NCBI GenBank assembly: GCA_946631345.1
Contig: CAMPAA010000190.1
Location: forward strand, 1-6,123
Source of the DNA: an uncultured Verrucomicrobiota bacterium
GTDB taxonomy: Bacteria; Verrucomicrobiota; Kiritimatiellia; RFP12; UBA1067
Length of the DNA stretch: 6,123 bases
Direction of reading: 5' to 3'
The first letter of the stretch is position 1. Every line of letters starts with the position of its first letter. Positions 1 to 6,069 of this stretch are shown piece after piece. Under the pieces are notes generated by a model that saw only the letters and a program-made list of their open reading frames with translations, did not search any database and was not told the origin of the DNA. Made by a program: the position numbers and the translations under genes.

Positions 1-1687
1 TCGCGCCGGTCGCGTCGAACATCGCGTTAGGCCCCGCCGCGGTGATCTTCCCCGCCGTGAAGTCTCTCCCGAATTGGTACGCCTTGTCGCCTGTCAGGGC
101 GAGATTGCCGCCGCCGAGCTTGGCGAACCCGCCGTGCCGCTCGTAGATGCCGCCCGCGAGCGTGAGCGTAACGCCGTCCGGCACGGAGATGCCGGCGGAC
201 TGCGCCTTGGCGGGCGTGAGCAGGAGCGGCGCGGCGGTCGTCATCGTCGCGCCCTGGTAGGAGTAGAGCCAAGGGCCGATCTCCCACTCGCCCGTGCCGG
301 TCTGCCAGTCGCTGGATTCGCGCGGATCGACGCCGCCCGTCGTCCCAGCCTTCTCGATCGTGACGGATATGATGCGCCATCCGTTCTCTTCGCGCTCGGT
401 GATGCGGTAGTCCACGGTCGCGGAGTTCGGGTTGAAGAACACGCGCTTCGCGCTGAAGTCCACGCTCGCGGGGAACTTCAGCACGTCGTATGAGGTGTCG
501 CTCAGGTTGGCGATCGTCGGGTTGGACGTGGTGTCGCCGCGCATCCAGTCGATCGTCAGCCGCCCGGTCGGCGGCGTGAACTCCTTGAGCGTGTAGCATC
601 CCATCGTGTTCTCGGTGTCCTTCACGCCTATCCGCAGCGTCTGGTTCTCCGCCGTGCAAACGAGCCTGTCGAGCGTCACCTTGCCCACGGCGCGCAGGGT
701 GCCGCCGAGCAGCGTGAAGTCCGTCGCGTACTCGCCGTCGGCGCAGAGCATCAGCTGCACGTTGGTCCCCACGCGTATCCCGCCATCGATCTGGATGTCG
801 TTGGTGTACAGCCGCGTTGTCTTGCTCTCCGAGGAGACCATGTCGATGCCGCCATCCTCCACGCCCGGCTCGCTGCGGACGGGAAGCTCCCACCATATGC
901 CCCAGTTCACCGTGTCGGAGATGTCGAACGTCATCCCCTTCCCGCCTACGTACACGGTGCCGTTCTGCCACTTGCGCCCGCTGTAGTCGGCGGTCCCGCC
1001 GAACTGTATCGGGCGTATAGTGCCGCCGTCCACGTGGATGGACGCGTCGGAGCCGGCCGTGGCCGTGTAGCCGCGCAGCGTAAGGGTGCCGTCTTCGGCC
1101 ACATCTATGCGCGACGCGCCGTCCGCCGAGGAGGTCGCCGTGAACGTGTTGGTGCTGCCGAACGTGCCGCCAGAGATGTTCACCGACGCCGCGCCGGTCA
1201 TCGTCTGGGAGAGGAACGTGCCGCCCGTCACCGTCACGGGCCGCCCCCCGAGCGCGGCGGCTGCCGTCCGCATGGTGCCGCCCTTCACCGCGAGCGCGCC
1301 GGTGCCGCCGAGCGTGACGCCGCCGGAGAACACGCTTGCCGCGCCGTCGTCGGCATTGAACGCAAACGTGCCGGCGTTCACCGTGAGCTTTGCCTTGCCG
1401 CCTTCCGCTCCGTCGCCGTTCGCCGCCCCGTCCGGGATGGCCGTCGCCAGCTCGAACGTGCCGCCGCCCGTCTTCGTGATGTCGCCGGACGCATTCTCGC
1501 CGATGGACAGGGTGCCGATGGCAGTCGCCGTCACGCCCTCCGCAACGTCAAGCTCGGCTCCGGTGCCGAACACGATGCCCTCTGCGATGATGGCGCTCTC
1601 TTCATATGAGAAGCGCTCACCCGCCGCCATGAGCGGAAGTGCCGCAACTGCTGCGGAAACCACACCAAAGACACGCTTGCTGAACAT
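1..1687 (-). CDS. Secreted beta-helix protein with autotransporter-type repeats (3' end cut by window edge)
   Basis: Open from ATG at 1687 to base 1 without a stop, giving 562 visible residues; the C-terminus lies outside the window. The N-terminus is a clear signal peptide: MFSKR, a hydrophobic stretch to about residue 20, and a likely cut near LPLMAAG. The mature part is rich in Gly, Thr and Ala with short repeated strands ending in GGT or AGT: TKTGGGTFEL (71-80), LTVNAGTFAF (101-110), VTVTGGTFLS (151-160), VNISGGTFGS (169-178), and FAKLGGGNLALTG (521-533). The last closely matches the autotransporter-associated beta-strand repeat. Such proteins fold as right-handed beta-helices and are exported to the cell surface or medium. 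No catalytic motif is visible, so a structural or adhesive role is inferred. An in-frame ATG at 1693 lies only 3 nt after AAGGAGG; the ATG at 1687 has 9 nt spacing and matches the spacing of the 5986 gene, so it is preferred. Whether the missing C-terminus has a beta-barrel, PEP-CTERM or other anchor cannot be told. Confidence 0.85.
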   Translation of the reverse strand, partial: MFSKRVFGVVSAAVAALPLMAAGERFSYEESAIIAEGIVFGTGAELDVAEGVTATAIGTLSIGENASGDITKTGGGTFELATAIPDGAANGDGAEGGKAKLTVNAGTFAFNADDGAASVFSGGVTLGGTGALAVKGGTMRTAAAALGGRPVTVTGGTFLSQTMTGAASVNISGGTFGSTNTFTATSSADGASRIDVAEDGTLTLRGYTATAGSDASIHVDGGTIRPIQFGGTADYSGRKWQNGTVYVGGKGMTFDISDTVNWGIWWELPVRSEPGVEDGGIDMVSSESKTTRLYTNDIQIDGGIRVGTNVQLMLCADGEYATDFTLLGGTLRAVGKVTLDRLVCTAENQTLRIGVKDTENTMGCYTLKEFTPPTGRLTIDWMRGDTTSNPTIANLSDTSYDVLKFPASVDFSAKRVFFNPNSATVDYRITEREENGWRIISVTIEKAGTTGGVDPRESSDWQTGTGEWEIGPWLYSYQGATMTTAAPLLLTPAKAQSAGISVPDGVTLTLAGGIYERHGGFAKLGGGNLALTGDKAYQFGRDFTAGKITAAGPNAMFDATGA

Positions 1688-1696
1688 GTGCATAAT

Positions 1697-1703
1697 CCTC
1701 CTT
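1697..1703 (-). promoter_or_regulatory. Ribosome binding site of the beta-helix gene
   Basis: Perfect AAGGAGG reading on the minus strand, preceded by a CTTTTT tract. It lies 9 nt before ATG 1687 and 3 nt before the in-frame ATG 1693, so it decides in favour of the shorter start. Confidence 0.85.
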
Positions 1704-1720
1704 AAAAAGAAAACGTGAGC

Positions 1721-1751
1721 AATATATCATAGTGGTTTTTTTTTTTGTCAA
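1721..1751 (-). promoter_or_regulatory. Sigma70-type promoter of the beta-helix gene
   Basis: A perfect -35 box TTGACA occupies 1751-1746. A run of ten A follows, then CCACTATGA, then a -10-like TATATT at 1726-1721. The spacer is 19 bp with that choice; GATATA at 1728-1723 would give 17 bp. The leader from the -10 box to the start codon is only about 30 nt. The same arrangement, including the A-run in the spacer and the text after the -10 box, recurs at 6052-6023. The start point has not been measured; it would be near 1714. Confidence 0.75.
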
Positions 1752-1777
1752 GTGTTTTTGTATTCCAAGTTTTTGCT

Positions 1778-1841
1778 CTCGCCCGCTTTCGTGGCCGATC
1801 TCGCCCGCTTTCGTGGCCGATCTCGCCCGCTTTCGTGGCCG
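1778..1841. repeat. GC-rich 22-bp tandem repeat, 2.9 copies (array A)
   Basis: Three head-to-tail copies begin at 1778, 1800 and 1822, each starting CTCGCCCGCTTTCGTGG on the plus strand. The first two copies are identical over all 22 bp; the third agrees for 20 bp and then diverges. The array ends 26 bp upstream of the -35 box of the beta-helix gene, which places it at roughly -64 to -127 relative to the expected start point. The unit is not palindromic. It may be an upstream regulatory site or a simple minisatellite. Confidence 0.9.
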
Positions 1842-1877
1842 CGCGAATGCACCAATCCGCCGATTCCGGGCACCCTT
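1842..1877. other. Unique spacer between repeat arrays A and B
   Basis: Thirty-six bases of unique sequence separate the two arrays and break the 22-bp register (56 bp from the last A unit to the first B unit). I see no motif or reading frame of note in it. With the three arrays and the 2083-2110 stretch, this accounts for the whole gene-free region 1752-2110. Confidence 0.5.
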
Positions 1878-2031
1878 CCAAGTATTGACAGCCACAAAAC
1901 CAAGTATTGGTTTGCTATCAACCAAGTATTGGTTTGCACTAAACCAAGTATTGGTTCATATAAAACCAAGTATTGATTCACATCAAACCAAGTATTGGTT
2001 TGTAGTCCACCAAGTATTGGTTGCATCCTCC
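1878..2031. repeat. 22-bp periodic array with palindromic core, 7 copies (array B)
   Basis: The decamer CCAAGTATTG begins at 1878, 1900, 1922, 1944, 1966, 1988 and 2010, an exact 22-bp step each time. In the internal units the conserved part widens to AACCAAGTATTGGTT, an inverted repeat with 6-bp arms around GTA; the remaining 7 or so bases differ from unit to unit. The first unit is degenerate (TTGACA replaces TTGGTT), as is common at the edge of a tandem array. Unit 5 has one change (TTGATT). The array is much more AT-rich than the neighbouring genes and lies between a terminator and a promoter. A repeated protein-binding site spaced by about two helical turns is one reading; function is unknown. 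Confidence 0.93.
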
Positions 2032-2082
2032 CAAACGGGGGGTTGCCTGCTTCCGAACGGAGGGTTGCCTGTCTCCGAACGG
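2032..2082. repeat. 22-bp periodic G-rich array in register with array B (array C)
   Basis: Units begin at 2032, 2054 and 2076, continuing the 22-bp register of the preceding array without a break (1878 plus 7 x 22 is 2032). The first two share AACGG(G/A)GGGTTGCCTG; the third keeps only CGAACGG before diverging into GTACTTTCGTAC, a small palindrome at 2083-2094. The last unit of the preceding array already carries GGTTGC at 2019, which recurs at 2041 and 2063, so the two families grade into one another. Confidence 0.8.
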
Positions 2083-2110
2083 GTACTTTCGTACAATCGA
2101 CCGCTATATC

Positions 2111-2148
2111 TAAAGAAAAAAGCAGATAGAACGCATTGTTCTACCTGC
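2111..2148 (-). terminator. Rho-independent terminator after the two-gene operon
   Basis: Read on the minus strand, an 11-bp stem GCAGGTAGAAC / GTTCTATCTGC (2148-2138 with 2132-2122, one G-U pair) closes a 5-nt loop and is followed directly by TTTTTTCTTT (2121-2112). It starts 35 nt after the stop codon of the 549-residue gene. Stem, loop and U-tract are all textbook. It isolates the upstream pair from the beta-helix gene, which therefore needs its own promoter. Confidence 0.93.
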
Positions 2149-2183
2149 CCTGCACAAACTGCCGCCAGAGAGTGCGCCAGAAG

Positions 2184-3833
2184 TCAGCGCGAAAGACGGA
2201 ACACGCCGACGTTGTCGAACCAGGCCTTCTCGCCCGGCGCAAGGCGAACGCCAAGCGTAATCTGCATCGCACGCGCCTCAAGCGGCATGCGCACGGCGGC
2301 ATTGACACGGCGCCACCGCCCATCCGCACTGCCGAACGCCAGCGGGCGCGTATCCAGCAGATACCTGCCATTTGCGTTCCTCCACGCGAGTGATACCGAA
2401 GCGCCATCTCCGCACGCGGCGCACGTCACGCGGTACAGTTCGCCGGGCTTGACCTTCATCGTGTACGAAAAGCACCCTTCAGGCACGCCCTCCGCGCAGA
2501 ACGAGGTGCTGTCGCCATCGCCGAACGCCGTGTCGCAGCCGTAGTTCCCCTTGTAGTTGGCCTTGTTGCCGCCTGGCTGCCAGAACCCGAACGGCTTCGG
2601 CACCGCACCTGGAGTGCATACGGCGCAATCGCCGTTCGCCACAAGGTTCGTCCACAGCCCAGCCGCCTCAAGTTCAGCCTGCCGCCTGTCGGCGAAGCCG
2701 TCGATATCCGTTATCGACTTGATCGCCTCCGAGAAGCCCGGCAGGCGATCCTCCCATCGTTCCCGCGACGTTCCGCCATGCACCTTGAAGCCATCCGGCC
2801 ACGCGATGAACTGGAGCTTTTCCCCGTAGGCCCACACGTACTCGTCGCACACCTCCAGCGCCTGGTCGAGGTTCCGCCGGAAAGTCTCGAGCCTCGAACC
2901 GTCTTTCGGGGGGAAGTACCACACGGAGTTGGTGGGATTCACGTACATGTCGAGGTACATTCCGAAGCCCACCTGCATCTGGCGCGCATACCGCTCGCGG
3001 TTCTCCGGCTCAACGAGCGGAAGGAGCGCGCGGCGGACGTGGTGGTAGGATCGGTAGAAGTCGCGGCGGTCGGCGTCGTAGTGGTATGCGTTCTCGTTGC
3101 CTTCGATGAGCCTGGCTTCGGGCGGCATCACGTCGAGCATGCCGTTCACGAACGCCGGCCAGAGGTCCTTGCGCGCGGCCGCGCCTGCGGCGGCATCCTG
3201 CTCCCTGTAGCGTTCGGTGCCCATCGTGAGGAACCAGAACGACAGCACCCGCATCGCGGGAAACTCGCGGAACGCCTCGCGGAACAGCTCCGCGCCGCGC
3301 CGCCTTGCGATGTTCCGCAGTTCGCCATACGCCGGATCGCCGGAGCGCCATACGAACTGCTGCGCCCTGTGGTAGTCCTCGCAGTCCATCTGAAGGCCCC
3401 TGCATCCGCCGTCGCGCGCTATGCACGCCGCCACGCGCAGGTTCGACGCAAGCCGCGCCCACGCCGCATCGTTGGTCCAGGATATGCGCGCCGGCGGCGA
3501 CCGGAACGTTATCAGGAAGTTGTCGCGGAACGCCGCGTGCTCCTTCATCAGCCTGAGCTTCGGAACCATCGGCGCGAACATTCCGTACTCCCAGTCCTCG
3601 CCGTAGATGTTGCGCATGCCGACGGGACGCCCCTTGCCGTCCTTCCCTCGCATCCACACGAGCACGCCGTTGATTCCGATCTGGTCGAACTTCTCCGCGT
3701 TGGAGAGGAAGTCGTCCACAGTTACGTTGTTGAACCCCCATCCGCAGGCTATCACCTTTTTGCGCACAGCGCCGCCATCCGCCGCCATCGCGGCAAGCGC
3801 CGCCAACATTCCAGCACAAGCCAACCTTCTCAT
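2184..3833 (-). CDS. Secreted putative TIM-barrel glycoside hydrolase-like protein with C-terminal carbohydrate-binding domain
   Basis: 549 residues, TGA at 2186-2184. The chosen ATG gives a clean signal peptide (MRR, hydrophobic to about 17, cut near AMAAD) and has AAGGAA 10 nt upstream. An in-frame ATG at 3926 would overlap the preceding gene and bury the signal, so it is rejected. Residues about 25-390 look like an eight-stranded barrel: strand-like segments at VIACGWG (27-33), GVLVWM (56-61), NFLITF (105-110), GLQMDCEDY (146-154), MRVLSFWF (194-201), ARLIEGNENAYHY (240-252), QVGFGMYLDMY (287-297) and EYVWAYGEKLQFIAW (331-345). Acidic residues at strand ends (D150, E152, E244, E247, E338) are candidate catalytic groups. 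Residues about 397-547 resemble a CBM4/9-type jelly roll: NGDCA, GFWQPGG, then the closing PGEKAWFDNVGVFRL. I do not recognise a numbered GH family; substrate and activity are unknown. It follows the double-LamG gene by 56 bp with no promoter between, so joint transcription is likely. Confidence 0.85.
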   Translation of the reverse strand: MRRLACAGMLAALAAMAADGGAVRKKVIACGWGFNNVTVDDFLSNAEKFDQIGINGVLVWMRGKDGKGRPVGMRNIYGEDWEYGMFAPMVPKLRLMKEHAAFRDNFLITFRSPPARISWTNDAAWARLASNLRVAACIARDGGCRGLQMDCEDYHRAQQFVWRSGDPAYGELRNIARRRGAELFREAFREFPAMRVLSFWFLTMGTERYREQDAAAGAAARKDLWPAFVNGMLDVMPPEARLIEGNENAYHYDADRRDFYRSYHHVRRALLPLVEPENRERYARQMQVGFGMYLDMYVNPTNSVWYFPPKDGSRLETFRRNLDQALEVCDEYVWAYGEKLQFIAWPDGFKVHGGTSRERWEDRLPGFSEAIKSITDIDGFADRRQAELEAAGLWTNLVANGDCAVCTPGAVPKPFGFWQPGGNKANYKGNYGCDTAFGDGDSTSFCAEGVPEGCFSYTMKVKPGELYRVTCAACGDGASVSLAWRNANGRYLLDTRPLAFGSADGRWRRVNAAVRMPLEARAMQITLGVRLAPGEKAWFDNVGVFRLSR

Positions 3834-3866
3834 GTTTCGGTTATTCCTTCCTTCTCCTGAAAACTC

Positions 3867-3883
3867 CCGCAGGAAACCTGCGG
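3867..3883 (-). other. Intercistronic hairpin between the LamG and hydrolase-like genes
   Basis: A perfect 7-bp stem CCGCAGG / CCTGCGG with a TTT loop lies 6 nt after the stop codon of the upstream gene and before the ribosome binding site of the next. On the minus strand it is followed by GAGTTTTCAGG, which is too weak a U-tract for a strong terminator. It could give partial termination or protect the upstream message end, lowering the second gene relative to the first. No experimental support is available. Confidence 0.55.
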
Positions 3884-3889
3884 CGGCGA

Positions 3890-5986
3890 TCATCTTACGA
3901 TCATCTTGAATCCGCACTCCGCCCACGACCAGGTGAGGCGGCGCATCGCGGTGCCGTCCGCCTCAAGCGTGCAGGCGCTGCCGGGATGCCATTCGGCGGC
4001 GCCCCACTCGCTGTTTGCGTCGTCCCAAGTCGCCACTGCGCAGCCAAGCGGCCTGTACACCCTCCCGCCCAGCTTCAGCTTAGACGGCGCCGAGAACCGG
4101 TAGGTGCCGTACAGGCGGTATGTGCCTGAAGGCTCGAATCCCTCAAGCCCGGCCGTCGCCGTAGCCACCTCTATGCCGTTGGCGGCGGGCTTGGCGTTGC
4201 GGAAACGCACCTCGTCTATGTCGCGGTTGAGAGCCATCTCACCATCCGTGAGGACTCGGTTGTACAGCCTCAAGCCCTGAAAGTTGGCGCGGCAGCCGCG
4301 CACCGCCGTTCCTCCGTCGTCTGAGCTGGACAGCGCCCCTCCCAGCAGCCATGGGGCGGATTGCATCTCCCTGAAGAGGACGCGCGACTGAAACACGGCG
4401 TCATTGGTGGAAGTGGTCTGGAACACGCCGATTGACGTGGGCGTGATCACACCGTTCAGGTACTTGCCCTGCCAACTGGCGAACGACGCCCGCACCGCCA
4501 CTTCCGTCTGGTCGCCGATGATCCATGGTGCGCCGGTGATGGTGTCCATCTTCCACGTGACGGAGCTGCCGCCATAGACTGTGAACATACCGAAGTCGCC
4601 GGCGGTGTAGGAGAAGTAGTTCGGGTAGTGGATGTCGGACTGCGCCGAAGTGTCGCAGTCGAGCACCGCCTGCACGGTGCACTCCATCCCGAGCGCGGGA
4701 AGCGCGGAATCCGTGCGGGCGTACTCGTGCCCGTTGAACGCATAGCCGGTCGCAGTCCATGCGCCCAAGCTCATGGTGTTCGTGTTTTCGTAGAAGGAAG
4801 CCGCGATCGCTCCGTCGGACACAAGCTCCATCCACTTCTCGGGCGACTCGGCATGGGCGGTGCCGATCCCTGCGTTGCAGATTCCGTCGAACTGCGCCTT
4901 GAGCCCGCCCTGCACATAGTCGCTCACCTGGTAGCGCTGAAGCCCGCCCTCCGCCGACCACAGCCACGTGAGCCGCACCGTCTCGCCGTTCGGCACGTGC
5001 CGGTACATGGAGGAGAACGACGTGACTGCGTTGGTCCAGACCCCTTCTTCGGCATCCCACTTCTCAAGCCGGTAGCCGGAGAGCGCATATGTGGTGCCGT
5101 TGGTCTCCACGATGGACGGCGCACGGAAGATGTGGCTGCCGGCCACGCCATACGTGCCGGGCGGAACATCGCCGCAAAGCCCCAGAGCATCCGGCGCCAC
5201 GACAACGTCCACGCCCACCTTCCCGTTGCGGAAGCGGCGCTCGTCCACCGCGCGGTTCGCGGCCAGCTCGTCCTCGTTGAGCGGCCTGCTGTATATGCGC
5301 ACGGCGTGGATGGTGCCGATCGACACACGGTCTTTTGGCCCATTTGCCGACCCGCCGAAGCACCACTTGGCCTTGGCGACATTCTGCGAGCCTGCGCGGG
5401 TCACGGCGTTGGCGTACTTGTCCGTCTGCGTGAGGTACATGGTATCTGCGCCCCATATGGCCGTGAGGTACTGTCCCTTCCAGCCGCTGAATCTGGGGCG
5501 AGAGCTCTCGCCCGCCGGATCGGTCTTCCACTGCACCGTCGTAGCGTTCTTCTGGGTGAACATGCAGAAGTCGCTTGGAGCGGCGAAGTAGTTGGGGTAG
5601 GCGATATCCGCCTGGTCCGCCAGCGTGTAGTCGCAGACGACCTGCACCGTGAACGTGCTTCCAAACGCCCAGTCTTCGGTCAGCTGAGCATACGATGCTC
5701 CAGCGAAATAGTAGCCGTTCGTCGCCCAGTGCCCAATGCCGCCGGTTCTGTCGGTCACGGCATGGAACTCCGCGACGCGACCAGACACAAGGTCTTTCCA
5801 CACCGTTGCCGAACTGTCGTGGTACACGGAGGAGTTCTTGTTGAACACGCCGTCCCAGTTGGCGATGAGACCATCCGTCACGTAGCCGTCAAGACTTACG
5901 TCAACAACGGTAGCGTCAGCCCGGAATGCGAGAGCCGCGCTTGCCCCGGCAAGCAGCGCCACACGAAGAATATGCGTCTTGTTCAT
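3890..5986 (-). CDS. Secreted protein with two tandem LamG-like (concanavalin A-fold) modules
   Basis: 698 residues, ATG at 5986 with AAGGAG 10 nt upstream, TGA at 3892-3890. The N-terminus is a signal peptide (MNKTHILR, hydrophobic to about 20, cut near ALA or ADA). The mature protein is an internal duplication. Module 1 is about 34-343 and module 2 about 355-688. Shared landmarks include ADIAYPNYF (126-134) and SDIHYPNYF (450-458), FSGWKGQYL (166-174) and FASWQGKYL (502-510), and a closing NRAVDERRFRNGK (244-256) and NRDIDEVRFRNAK (587-599). Each module ends with a small beta-rich unit containing GTYG or GTYR and a final LTWLW or LTWSW. The LamG-like fold commonly binds sugars or calcium and is often non-catalytic. 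No active-site motif, sorting signal, PEP-CTERM tail or membrane anchor is seen; the protein ends soon after the second module. A role in binding glycan at or outside the cell, alongside the hydrolase-like protein encoded next, is inferred. Confidence 0.88.
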   Translation of the reverse strand: MNKTHILRVALLAGASAALAFRADATVVDVSLDGYVTDGLIANWDGVFNKNSSVYHDSSATVWKDLVSGRVAEFHAVTDRTGGIGHWATNGYYFAGASYAQLTEDWAFGSTFTVQVVCDYTLADQADIAYPNYFAAPSDFCMFTQKNATTVQWKTDPAGESSRPRFSGWKGQYLTAIWGADTMYLTQTDKYANAVTRAGSQNVAKAKWCFGGSANGPKDRVSIGTIHAVRIYSRPLNEDELAANRAVDERRFRNGKVGVDVVVAPDALGLCGDVPPGTYGVAGSHIFRAPSIVETNGTTYALSGYRLEKWDAEEGVWTNAVTSFSSMYRHVPNGETVRLTWLWSAEGGLQRYQVSDYVQGGLKAQFDGICNAGIGTAHAESPEKWMELVSDGAIAASFYENTNTMSLGAWTATGYAFNGHEYARTDSALPALGMECTVQAVLDCDTSAQSDIHYPNYFSYTAGDFGMFTVYGGSSVTWKMDTITGAPWIIGDQTEVAVRASFASWQGKYLNGVITPTSIGVFQTTSTNDAVFQSRVLFREMQSAPWLLGGALSSSDDGGTAVRGCRANFQGLRLYNRVLTDGEMALNRDIDEVRFRNAKPAANGIEVATATAGLEGFEPSGTYRLYGTYRFSAPSKLKLGGRVYRPLGCAVATWDDANSEWGAAEWHPGSACTLEADGTAMRRLTWSWAECGFKMIVR

Positions 5987-5996
5987 GGCACAATAA

Positions 5997-6002
5997 CTCC
6001 TT
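5997..6002 (-). promoter_or_regulatory. Ribosome binding site of the double-LamG gene
   Basis: AAGGAG on the minus strand, 10 nt before ATG 5986 and preceded by CTTTTTTTT. No other in-frame start codon lies between it and the ATG, which fixes the start. Confidence 0.82.
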
Positions 6003-6022
6003 AAAAAAAAGAAAACGCGCGC

Positions 6023-6052
6023 ACTATATCATAAGTGTTTTTTTTTTGTCAA
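6023..6052 (-). promoter_or_regulatory. Sigma70-type promoter of the double-LamG operon
   Basis: TTGACA at 6052-6047, a run of nine A, CACTTATGA, and a -10-like TATAGT at 6028-6023, with an 18-bp spacer. The sequence after the -10 box (GCGCGCGTTTTCTTTTT, then AAGGAG) matches the leader of the beta-helix gene nearly base for base. It starts 17 bp after the stop codon of the possible upstream frame. Confidence 0.77.
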
Positions 6053-6069
6053 GGTTTTTTGACGGTTTC

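Noticed and set aside
27..971. Minus-strand open frame of 314 codons in the left part
   Set aside because: It overlaps the beta-helix gene in another frame and is a low-complexity Arg/Ala/Asp-rich translation. The beta-helix frame has the signal peptide, promoter and repeats.
1878..2097. CRISPR array
   Set aside because: The period is 22 bp with a conserved core of 10-15 bp and linkers of about 7 bp, far below the size of CRISPR repeats and spacers, and no cas gene is present.
1732..2544. Plus-strand open frame of 270 codons across the repeats
   Set aside because: It crosses the repeat arrays, the minus-strand terminator and the 3' part of the hydrolase-like gene, has no ribosome binding site and shows no protein-like composition. 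It is kept open by the repeats and by high GC.
3765..3833. Lipoprotein signal (RLAC) in the hydrolase-like protein
   Set aside because: The cysteine at position 6 comes before the hydrophobic core and the preceding residues do not form a lipobox, so ordinary signal-peptidase cleavage is more likely.
2778..3860. Plus-strand open frame of 360 codons
   Set aside because: Antisense to the hydrolase-like gene, whose signal peptide, barrel-like pattern and C-terminal domain are coherent. The antisense product is rich in Arg, His and Val without recognisable structure.
3834..3926. N-terminal extension of the hydrolase-like gene to ATG 3926
   Set aside because: It would overlap the preceding gene, include the hairpin and ribosome binding site as coding sequence, and place 31 polar residues before a good signal peptide.
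4628..6004. Plus-strand open frame of 458 codons
   Set aside because: Antisense to the double-LamG gene and running into its ribosome binding site; composition is typical of a high-GC shadow frame.
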